Of a DNA stretch of 7,270 bases, positions 1 through 4,804 are shown one piece after another. Source of the DNA: CAJPST01 sp041795785 (GTDB lineage: Bacteria; Pseudomonadota; Gammaproteobacteria; Enterobacterales; Pasteurellaceae); the NCBI GenBank assembly GCA_041795785.1, contig JBHBXR010000149.1, positions 1 to 7,270 on the forward strand, read 5' to 3'. Under the pieces are notes generated by a model. That model was not told the origin of the DNA, ran no database searches, and worked only from the letters and a program-made list of their open reading frames with translations. A program made the translations under genes and the position numbers. Each line of letters opens with the position of its first letter. Positions within the stretch are counted from its first letter, which is position 1.

Positions 1-188
1 ATTTTCGGGGGTTGAGGCTTTTTATAAGGAGATTTTACGCCATCAAGTCCTCTTTCACGAAAGGCTTTTAGCCAATTAATTACCACAGAATGGGGAATGT
101 GATGAAGTTTTGCCACCTCGCGGATACCAACATCCTGCTCGATGACCAATTTGATAATGTCTAAACGAAATTGATAAGGATGGGACAT
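1..188 (-). CDS. IS3-family transposase OrfA-like protein, N-terminal part (runs off the window)
   Basis: Translating the minus strand from the ATG at 188-186 gives 62 open codons up to the window edge. The product begins MSHPYQFRLDIIKLVIEQ and contains a helix-turn-helix at about residues 18-45 (key part VGIREVAKLHHIPHSVVINW), followed by a basic, proline-rich stretch (SPYKKPQPPK). This matches the N-terminal DNA-binding segment of OrfA in IS3-family, IS150-group elements, which binds the terminal inverted repeats. The DDE catalytic part would be in OrfB, outside the window. The start is supported by a GAGGTG Shine-Dalgarno sequence (complement of 195-200) six bases upstream. That site lies in a stem formed with the IS tip. 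An IS630-type HTH protein is a less likely alternative, given the TG...CA end. Confidence 0.75.
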   Translation of the reverse strand, partial: MSHPYQFRLDIIKLVIEQDVGIREVAKLHHIPHSVVINWLKAFRERGLDGVKSPYKKPQPPK

Positions 189-233
189 GATCTGCACCTC
201 AAATTAGGTGTCCAAGTTTTGGGGTGCAGATCA
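188..233 (-). promoter_or_regulatory. Fold-back hairpin covering the transposase ribosome binding site
   Basis: TGATCTGCACC at 188-198 and GGTGCAGATCA at 223-233 are a perfect 11-bp inverted repeat. After one mismatch it continues for four more pairs (200-203 with 218-221), leaving a 14-base loop. In a minus-strand transcript that enters from outside the IS, the stem would bury the GAGGTG Shine-Dalgarno and the first base of the start codon. A transcript starting inside the outer arm could not form it. This matches the logic known for IS10 and IS50, where read-through mRNA is translated poorly. The pairing is seen directly and the function is inferred. Confidence 0.6.
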
Positions 234-242
234 AAGTGCGGT
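234..242 (+). repeat. DNA uptake sequence core AAGTGCGGT
   Basis: This is an exact Hin-type uptake core, recognised during natural transformation in Pasteurellaceae. It starts directly after the presumed IS end and is followed by CGG and a run of seven T. That is the usual right arm of the uptake-sequence dyads that double as terminators in this family, but the complementary left arm is absent. Confidence 0.85.
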
Positions 243-305
243 CGGTTTTTTTGTTATTTTTTAACGACTATCGCATACGAATACGCAAATAACCGCCAAC
301 CGGAC

Positions 306-333
306 TTGCATTATTCTGCCAATCAAGTATCAT
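306..333 (+). promoter_or_regulatory. Possible sigma-70 promoter for yhhQ
   Basis: A -35-like TTGCAT (306-311) and a good -10-like TATCAT (328-333, five of six consensus bases) are separated by 16 bases. Transcription would begin near 340, about ten bases before the riboswitch, which fits a short-leader translational switch. The -35 match is weak. The rest of 243-350 shows no ORF or other motif that I can support. Confidence 0.35.
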
Positions 334-349
334 TCTCCGCTCAATTTAA

Positions 350-384
350 CTGGGTTCCCTCACCCCAATTTACAAAAAGGTAAC
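350..384 (+). promoter_or_regulatory. Likely preQ1-I riboswitch controlling yhhQ translation
   Basis: The leader matches the small H-type pseudoknot aptamer for preQ1. Stem P1 is TGGG (351-354) with CCCA (364-367). The loop ends in a C (363) at the position that pairs with preQ1 in known aptamers. An A-rich strand follows (374-378). Loop bases CCT (358-360) can pair with AGG (378-380) to form P2. That AGG is also the only Shine-Dalgarno for the ATG at 388, so ligand binding would hide it. Spacing closely follows the Thermoanaerobacter preQ1-I aptamer, with one base fewer in the loop and no closing C-G pair at the base of P1. The downstream gene transports queuosine precursors, as expected. 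Confidence 0.72.
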
Positions 385-387
385 AAC

Positions 388-1098
388 ATGAAAAATACTA
401 TTTCGTCACTTTTCAGTGATCAACAAAAACGTAGAGCATTAATTTTGCTCAGTTTCTTCCATATTTTTATCATTGCCGCCAGTAACTACTTAGTGCAAAT
501 TCCCTTTGAAATCACATTGCCGCTGACCGCGCTCGGTGCGACGGAAGATTTCAGTTTCCACAGCACTTGGGGAGCATTCACATTCCCGTTTATCTTTTTG
601 GCGACGGACTTAACCGTGCGGGTATTCGGCGCCAAAGAAGCGTGTTGGATTATTTTTGTCGTGATGATTCCCGCGCTAATCATCAGTTATATTGTGTCGA
701 TTCTGTTTTCCGACAGCCAATATCAAGGTTTCGGCGCCTTAACCGAGTTTAATATGTTTGTGTTCCGTATTGCGCTGGCAAGTTTCTGCGCTTATGTATT
801 CGGGCAGTTATTGGACGTATTGGTTTTCAACCGTTTACGTCAGCTTAATACTTGGTGGATCGCACCAAGCGGATCCATGATCTTCGGCTCAATGGCGGAT
901 ACGTTTTTATTCTTCGCCATCGCTTTCTATGCCAGCAGCGATCCTTTTATGGCGGAACATTGGGTCGGCATCGGATTTGTGGATTATTTATCCAAATTAT
1001 TTATCGGCATCTTGTTGTTCGTACCGGCTTACGGCGTCATTCTAAATATGATTTTACGCAAACTAAGACTGCTTTCCGCCCCGATGCAAACAGCATAG
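388..1098 (+). CDS. yhhQ: Queuosine precursor (preQ0/preQ1) transporter YhhQ
   Basis: This inner-membrane protein of the YhhQ (COG1738) family takes up 7-cyano- and probably 7-aminomethyl-7-deazaguanine for queuosine synthesis in tRNA. The 236-residue product closely follows E. coli YhhQ. Shared stretches include SNYLVQIP near residue 32, WGAFTFPFIFLATDLTVR near residue 61, VMIPALIISY near residue 91, FNRLRQ and FMAEHW. About six hydrophobic segments can be seen, at roughly 17-36, 60-80, 85-108, 120-145, 160-182 and 195-225. It is slightly longer than the E. coli protein because of a short acidic insertion near residue 50. The start follows AAAAAGG by seven bases. It appears to be a single-gene unit, with a preQ1 riboswitch before it and a strong terminator after it. 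Family assignment is firm. The precise ligand is known for the family and was not tested here. Confidence 0.95.
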   Translation: MKNTISSLFSDQQKRRALILLSFFHIFIIAASNYLVQIPFEITLPLTALGATEDFSFHSTWGAFTFPFIFLATDLTVRVFGAKEACWIIFVVMIPALIISYIVSILFSDSQYQGFGALTEFNMFVFRIALASFCAYVFGQLLDVLVFNRLRQLNTWWIAPSGSMIFGSMADTFLFFAIAFYASSDPFMAEHWVGIGFVDYLSKLFIGILLFVPAYGVILNMILRKLRLLSAPMQTA

Positions 1099-1125
1099 CA
1101 CTCTAGTTTCAATTATCTTCCGTAC

Positions 1126-1155
1126 AATGCTCTTACTCCAATAAGAGCATTTTTT
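1126..1155 (+). terminator. Rho-independent terminator after yhhQ
   Basis: A perfect 10-bp stem, AATGCTCTTA (1126-1135) with TAAGAGCATT (1142-1151), has a six-base loop and a run of six T (1150-1155). It lies 27 bases after the yhhQ stop and isolates yhhQ from the rbs/TTT genes. Confidence 0.9.
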
Positions 1156-1175
1156 ATTTGATCGGGATCACAAAT
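1154..1175 (+). promoter_or_regulatory. CRP (cAMP receptor protein) binding site upstream of rbsD
   Basis: The half sites TTTGA and TCACA are separated by six bases (1157-1172), and the inner bases also fit the consensus (GATC...GATC). Only one position differs from TGTGA-N6-TCACA. The centre is at 1164.5, which is -61.5 from a start at 1226 predicted from the -10 hexamer. That is the classical class I activator position. It suggests catabolite control of this sugar locus. Confidence 0.6.
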
Positions 1176-1189
1176 TCAACTATTTCCAT

Positions 1190-1218
1190 TTCACTTTCCG
1201 TCGCTTTTCCTTTATGCT
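1190..1218 (+). promoter_or_regulatory. Probable rbsD promoter
   Basis: TTCACT (1190-1195) and TATGCT (1213-1218) are separated by 17 bases, each matching four of six consensus bases. A weak promoter is expected where CRP activates. The predicted start near 1226 puts the palindromic operator at about +6 to +23. The hexamers alone are not strong evidence, and the call rests on the geometry with the CRP site and operator. Confidence 0.42.
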
Positions 1219-1230
1219 TTTCACAGCTTC

Positions 1231-1248
1231 CATCGAAACGTTTCGATG
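1231..1248. promoter_or_regulatory. RbsR/LacI-type operator 1 (before rbsD)
   Basis: CATCGAAACGTTTCGATG is a perfect 18-bp palindrome with a central CpG, the hallmark of LacI/PurR-family operators. Its core CGAAACGTTTCG is the core described for ribose repressor RbsR. The gene for an RbsR orthologue is at 6787, and an identical core precedes tctC at 1756, so autoregulated control of the locus by RbsR is very likely. Confidence 0.88.
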
Positions 1249-1289
1249 AAATGACACAACCAACAATTTTCTTATCATGGAGGTCAATA

Positions 1290-1709
1290 ATGAAAAAAAC
1301 CACCATACTCAATGCACAGCTCTCCCACTGTATCGCCACTTTAGGACATACCGACGCCGTCACGGTTTGTGATGCGGGTTTGCCTATCCCTGACTATATA
1401 GAACGCATTGATCTTGCCTTAAGCAAAAACATTCCGAGCTTCCTGCAAACCTTAGATGCCATCATCAGCGAAATGTTCGTGGAACGCGCTTTATTGGCGG
1501 AAGAAATCAAAATAAAAAATCCCGAAATTCACACCGCACTTTTAGCCCGCTTGCAACAATTGGAGCAACAACAAGGCAATCAAATTACATTGGACTATGT
1601 GTGTCACGAAGAATTTAAACAACATAGTCAATCCGGCAAAGCCATCGTACGCAGCGGCGAATGTACGCCTTACGCTAATATCATTTTATATTCGGGCGTG
1701 CCGTTTTAA
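1290..1709 (+). CDS. rbsD: D-ribose pyranase RbsD
   Basis: RbsD is a cytoplasmic ring-shaped oligomer that interconverts beta-pyranose and beta-furanose forms of D-ribose, supplying the form used by ribokinase. The 139-residue product is the same length as E. coli RbsD and aligns throughout: LGHTD near residue 18, VCDAGLPIP at 26-34, PSFLQ, EEIK, and the C-terminal RSGECTPYANIIL. The residues expected at the active site are present: His20, Asp28, His106, Tyr128 and Asn130. The ATG at 1290 is chosen because GGAGG lies six bases before it and the protein then matches the family start (MKKTTILN). The frame stays open upstream to 1158, but that region is promoter and operator. It is the first gene of the regulated block, as in classical rbs operons, but rbsA, rbsC and rbsB do not follow. 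Confidence 0.95.
   Translation: MKKTTILNAQLSHCIATLGHTDAVTVCDAGLPIPDYIERIDLALSKNIPSFLQTLDAIISEMFVERALLAEEIKIKNPEIHTALLARLQQLEQQQGNQITLDYVCHEEFKQHSQSGKAIVRSGECTPYANIILYSGVPF
1533..1541 (-). repeat. DNA uptake sequence core (complement), inside rbsD
   Basis: ACCGCACTT is the exact complement of the Hin-type uptake core and lies in the HTALLA-coding part of rbsD. Confidence 0.8.
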
Positions 1710-1717
1710 ATAAGGCA

Positions 1718-1745
1718 ATCCGTTGGTTATACAACGGATATTTTG
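1718..1745 (+). terminator. Hairpin after rbsD, possible weak terminator
   Basis: ATCCGTTG (1718-1725) and CAACGGAT (1732-1739) form a perfect 8-bp stem with a six-base loop, followed by ATTTTG. The T run is short, so termination may be partial. It lies nine bases after the rbsD stop and just before the second operator, so it could separate rbsD from the tctC transcript or reduce read-through. Confidence 0.5.
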
Positions 1746-1755
1746 TATTCCGTAT

Positions 1756-1771
1756 ATCGAAACGTTTCGAT
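1756..1771. promoter_or_regulatory. RbsR/LacI-type operator 2 (before tctC)
   Basis: ATCGAAACGTTTCGAT is a perfect 16-bp palindrome sharing its whole sequence with operator 1. It is 52 bases before the tctC start and follows the post-rbsD hairpin, which suggests a second RbsR-controlled promoter. A TTTAAT hexamer (1776-1781) could be a -10 element, but no convincing -35 is paired with it, so the promoter itself is not called. The two sites are 524 bases apart centre to centre, so looping between them is conceivable. Confidence 0.86.
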
Positions 1772-1823
1772 TGCATTTAATTAACAATTCCCAACCGTTC
1801 CACAACACATCAAGAGGTGAAAA

Positions 1824-2774
1824 ATGAAAAACGCATTTATTAAAACGTTAGTTGCAACTTCCGTATTATTCTCCGCAAGCGCCTTAGCCGCTTATCCGGA
1901 AAAACCGATCACCATCATCGTGCCGTGGGGCGCCGGTGGAAATACGGATACTATTGCCCGTCTGGTTGCCAAAGGTTTACAGGAAGAATTAAGAGTCAAC
2001 GTGAATGTTGTCAACCGTACCGGCGGAAGCGGTGTGGTCGGGCATACCGCCATCAAACAAGCCAAACCTGACGGCTATACTCTTGGTGTGGCAACCGCTG
2101 AAATTGCGATTATGCGCCATCAAAAAATGGCGGATTTAAGCTATAAAGATTATACCCCTATCGTGCGTTTAGCCGTTGTTCCGGGCGGTGTGCAAGTCGC
2201 CAAAGATTCCGCTTATCAAGATATTAATGCGCTTTTAGCCGCAATCAAAGCCAACCCGGGTAAATTAAAAGCATCGGGCAGCGGTTTGAATTCCATTTGG
2301 CATTTAAATCTGTTGGGTATATTAAAAAGTGCCGGATTAGCGGAAGATGCAGTGAAATTCGTACCTTCCCAAGGTGCCAGCGCCGCATTGCAGGAATTGG
2401 TATCCGGCGGTATTGATTTCGTTACCTCTTCGCCGGGTGAAGCAAAAAGTATGACTGATGCGGGAATGGTAAAACATCTAGCCATCACGTCCGAACAGAA
2501 AGATGCGTTATATCCTGATATTCCGGTATATAAAGAAGCGACCGGACATAATTGGGCGGTGGGCGGTTGGAACGTATTGTCCGCACCGCAAAATTTACCG
2601 GATGACGTAAAAGAAACCTTAACCAAAGCGATGGAAAAAGTTTACGCCAGCGGCGAACTGCAGGGATTTGCTCATAAACAAGGCTTTGATGTCAGTGCCT
2701 TATACGGTTCGGATTTGGAAAAATTCATGGCTGGTGAAGACGCCAAATTCGAACAGCTTCTATCAACCAAATAG
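1824..2774 (+). CDS. tctC: TTT-family (TctC/Bug) periplasmic solute-binding protein
   Basis: This is the extracytoplasmic receptor of a tripartite tricarboxylate transporter, which captures an organic acid in the periplasm and delivers it to TctA-TctB. The 316-residue protein has a signal peptide (Lys2 and Lys7, hydrophobic core about 8-21, cleavage likely after ALA at 20-22). The mature start is AYPEKPITIIVPWGAGGNTD, the conserved Bug/TctC entry with the ligand-binding GGxxD loop ending at Asp42. Other family features are the PDGYTLG segment near residue 88, the SQGASAALQELVSGGIDF segment, and LYPDIPVYKE towards the C terminus. The length is normal for the family. An AGAGGTGA ribosome site precedes the ATG. 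Bug proteins bind very different carboxylates, so citrate must not be assumed. The symbol names the family, and the ligand is unknown. Confidence 0.93.
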   Translation: MKNAFIKTLVATSVLFSASALAAYPEKPITIIVPWGAGGNTDTIARLVAKGLQEELRVNVNVVNRTGGSGVVGHTAIKQAKPDGYTLGVATAEIAIMRHQKMADLSYKDYTPIVRLAVVPGGVQVAKDSAYQDINALLAAIKANPGKLKASGSGLNSIWHLNLLGILKSAGLAEDAVKFVPSQGASAALQELVSGGIDFVTSSPGEAKSMTDAGMVKHLAITSEQKDALYPDIPVYKEATGHNWAVGGWNVLSAPQNLPDDVKETLTKAMEKVYASGELQGFAHKQGFDVSALYGSDLEKFMAGEDAKFEQLLSTK

Positions 2775-2777
2775 TCA

Positions 2778-2824
2778 TAAGGAGAATAGCTTCTGTCTAA
2801 CGGCAGAAGCTATTAGACGCTATG
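2778..2824 (+). promoter_or_regulatory. Shine-Dalgarno and tctB start codon bridged by a hairpin
   Basis: A strong ribosome site, TAAGGAG (2778-2784), is 37 bases before the tctB ATG, much too far to act in a linear mRNA. The bases between contain a stem of 13 pairs (2785-2797 with 2802-2814, one G-U pair) closed by a UAAC tetraloop, starting immediately after the Shine-Dalgarno. If folded, only seven bases (2815-2821) separate the hairpin from the ATG, the ideal spacing. No other Shine-Dalgarno-like sequence lies close to the ATG. There is no T run, so it is not a terminator. It may also protect the tctC mRNA 3' end. Confidence 0.65.
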
Positions 2825-3268
2825 TTCAGACTCTTAACACCCCTGTTTATCTTTTCATTCGGGTTAATCATCTCGTTCTATAGTTATGTTACTTATGCCG
2901 ATTTTGATACCTATGGCGCGGCGTTTTACCCGACCATTATCGGTGCATTGGTCGCTTTATTCGCGTTACTTGATTTTGTGATGGAATTTAAGCTTCGTAA
3001 GAAATATGTTTTCCAAATATTCAACGTAGTGCAAGATGCCAAAGTAATCGGCATTATGATAGGCACCGTGTTGTTCTATGTTATCACGATTGACTATCTC
3101 GGCTTCATCCTCACGACCAGTTTGATTTTAGTGGCTTTAACGTTACCGTTAATCAAAAAACAACGCCTTATCACTGCAATTTTCCTCGTTCTGTTGGCAA
3201 TCGGGATCTATCTGCTTTTTGCTAAAGTTTTATTAGTGCCGCTTCCGGACGGTTTACTATTTGAATAG
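2822..3268 (+). CDS. tctB: TTT-family small membrane subunit TctB
   Basis: This is the small, poorly conserved integral membrane subunit of the tripartite tricarboxylate transporter. The 148-residue protein is almost entirely hydrophobic, with segments at about 3-25, 37-57, 74-110 (probably two helices) and 117-142, matching the usual four to five helices and roughly 150 residues of TctB. Family-like features are the DFDTYGAAFYPTIIGALVALFAL stretch after the first helix and the short loops. It lies between tctC and tctA, the standard order. Its start has no adjacent ribosome site but can use the upstream TAAGGAG if the intervening hairpin folds. The stop codon overlaps the tctA ribosome site, leaving only eight bases between the genes, which suggests coupled expression. 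Confidence 0.88.
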   Translation: MFRLLTPLFIFSFGLIISFYSYVTYADFDTYGAAFYPTIIGALVALFALLDFVMEFKLRKKYVFQIFNVVQDAKVIGIMIGTVLFYVITIDYLGFILTTSLILVALTLPLIKKQRLITAIFLVLLAIGIYLLFAKVLLVPLPDGLLFE

Positions 3269-3276
3269 GAGGAATC

Positions 3277-4785
3277 ATGGATATTTTACTTAATGCCTTA
3301 TCATACATTGACTTAAATGCGATGATTGCCGTGATTGCCGCTGGGCTGTTCGGTTTATTCGTCGGCGCGATTCCCGGTTTAACCGCCACGATGGCTGTTG
3401 CGTTAATGGTGCCTTTCACTTTCTTTATGGAACCGATTCCGGCGCTGGCTTTGATGATTTCCGTCGGCGCTTCTTCCATTTATGCCGGCGATATCCCGGG
3501 CGCATTATTACGCATTCCCGGCACCCCCGCATCCGCCGCTTATGTGGATGATTCCTACTTGTTGGTAAAACAAGGTAAAGTTAACCGCGTATTAGGTTTA
3601 GGATTAACCAGTTCTGTTATCGGCGGTATTATCGGTACGGTTATTTTGGCGGTGGCAGCACCGTGGTTAGCCAAATTTGCAATTAAATTCAGTTCCTTTG
3701 AATATATGTGGCTGTCTTTATTGGGCTTAAGCTGCGCTACACTGATTGCCGGTAAATTTATCACGAAGAGTTTGCTGACGTTGCTGTTCGGCATTATTAT
3801 TTCCACCATCGGTTTTGATGAATTTACCGGTCAGGCGCGTTTCACTTTCGGATTTGTTTCCTTATACGAAGGCGTCAGTTTTATTCCCGCCATGATTGGA
3901 TTATTCGCGATTTCGGGTGCCATTGAATATTATGTTAATCGCAATAAAACATTGCCTCTAACCGATATTTCCGACGACATAAACCAACCGACAGGCTCAT
4001 TGAATATTTTTAAAGGACTCGGCGCCGCATTAAGTAAAAGGAAAATGGGCATTGCTCGCAGCAGTATCGTCGGTACCCTTATAGGTGCGCTTCCCGGAGC
4101 CGGTGCGGATATCGCCGCTTGGATTTCCTACGCCTTATCGAAAAAATTCTCGAAAACACCCGAATTATACGGGAAAGGTTCGGAAGACGCGATTATTGAC
4201 GCCTCAAGCAGTAATAATGCCAGCTTGGCCGGCAGCTGGATTCCGTCGTTAGTATTCGGTATTCCGGGCGATTCCGCAGCCGCTATTATTATCGGTGTAT
4301 TGTATATGAAAGATATGCAGCCCGGACCTTCATTATTTTTATTCCAACCGGAAAAATTATATGCGGTATTCATCATCTTCCTAATTGCCAATATTGCGCT
4401 GATCCCGCTAGCATTAATTGTCGTTAACTTTCTGAAAAAGATTATTCAAATCAATAAAGATATTCTTTATCCGGTTGTCATCATTTTCAGTATCGTCGGC
4501 GCCTATGCCATCAACAACTCCGTATCCGCTATCATCGTAATGTTAGTGATGGGCGTATTGGGTTACTTACTGCAAAAAAATCATTATCCGATTTCTCCTA
4601 TTATTTTAGGTATGATTCTAGGACCGATGCTGGAAAGAAACCTATTAGCCTCATTAACAAAATCGGACGGTGATTTGATTGCCTTTGTGGAAAGACCTGT
4701 TTCGGCGGTTCTGGCTTGCTTCTTCTTGCTTGTTGTCGTATTGCAAGTGTGGGGAATCATTAAAAACTTTAAACAGAAAAATTAA
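3277..4785 (+). CDS. tctA: TTT-family large membrane subunit TctA
   Basis: This is the main transmembrane permease subunit of the tripartite tricarboxylate transporter, which probably moves an organic acid inward in a cation-dependent manner. The protein has 502 residues, the normal TctA length of about 500, with around ten or more hydrophobic segments. The two family signatures are visible. The first is GAIPGLTATMAVALMVPFTF near residue 31, and a matching GALPGAGADIAAW repeat follows near residue 267. The second is the AGDIPGALLRIPGTPASAAY segment near residue 70, followed by VDDSYLLVKQGK. A third glycine/proline motif, FGIPGDSAAAIIIG, is near residue 327. AGGAGG overlaps the tctB stop and lies just before the ATG. 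Nothing looks truncated. The substrate cannot be read from sequence and must be inferred from the neighbouring aldolase and rbs genes. Confidence 0.95.
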   Translation: MDILLNALSYIDLNAMIAVIAAGLFGLFVGAIPGLTATMAVALMVPFTFFMEPIPALALMISVGASSIYAGDIPGALLRIPGTPASAAYVDDSYLLVKQGKVNRVLGLGLTSSVIGGIIGTVILAVAAPWLAKFAIKFSSFEYMWLSLLGLSCATLIAGKFITKSLLTLLFGIIISTIGFDEFTGQARFTFGFVSLYEGVSFIPAMIGLFAISGAIEYYVNRNKTLPLTDISDDINQPTGSLNIFKGLGAALSKRKMGIARSSIVGTLIGALPGAGADIAAWISYALSKKFSKTPELYGKGSEDAIIDASSSNNASLAGSWIPSLVFGIPGDSAAAIIIGVLYMKDMQPGPSLFLFQPEKLYAVFIIFLIANIALIPLALIVVNFLKKIIQINKDILYPVVIIFSIVGAYAINNSVSAIIVMLVMGVLGYLLQKNHYPISPIILGMILGPMLERNLLASLTKSDGDLIAFVERPVSAVLACFFLLVVVLQVWGIIKNFKQKN

Positions 4786-4804
4786 TTATCTCGGAGAAAA
4801 TACA

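Larger units (their letters stand above)
1..233 (-). mobile_element. End of an IS3-family (IS150-group-like) insertion sequence
   Basis: This is the left end of an insertion sequence lying in reverse orientation, and the rest is outside the window. Read on the minus strand, the element would start TGATCTGCACCCCAAAAC, with the 5'-TG of IS3-family ends and the CTGCACCC core I remember from IS150-type ends. A transposase ORF starts 45 bases inside. The boundary is placed at 233 because the + strand ends in CA there and ordinary chromosomal sequence (an uptake sequence) begins at 234. A boundary at 228, another CA, is possible. The other end and the target duplication cannot be seen, so it is unknown whether the element is complete or active. 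Confidence 0.75.

Noticed and set aside
171..383. 70-codon + strand ORF between the IS and yhhQ
   Set aside because: It overlaps the antisense transposase start, the IS end, the putative promoter and the riboswitch. It has no ribosome site or recognisable product.
1158..1289. In-frame upstream extension of rbsD to an ATG at 1158
   Set aside because: The extension would cover the CRP site, promoter and operator. The ATG at 1290 has a strong GGAGG and gives the exact 139-residue family length.
1776..1781. TTTAAT as the -10 of a tctC promoter
   Set aside because: No acceptable -35 was found at 16-18 bases upstream. It is mentioned with operator 2 but not called as a promoter.
2216..2626. 136-codon minus-strand ORF inside tctC
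   Set aside because: It is a shadow of a well-supported gene, with no ribosome site and no recognisable domain.
2785..2814. Hairpin after tctC as a rho-independent terminator
   Set aside because: No T run follows, and tctB starts seven bases later, so read-through is required. The position fits translation control or mRNA protection better.
1824..4785. Calling the transporter citrate- or tricarboxylate-specific
   Set aside because: TctC/Bug receptors bind many different carboxylates. The context points to a compound linked with ribose metabolism.
4679..4804. In-frame upstream extension of the aldolase to an ATG at 4679
   Set aside because: It would overlap the tctA coding region by more than 100 bases and add residues before the conserved family start. 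GGAG before 4805 supports the later start.
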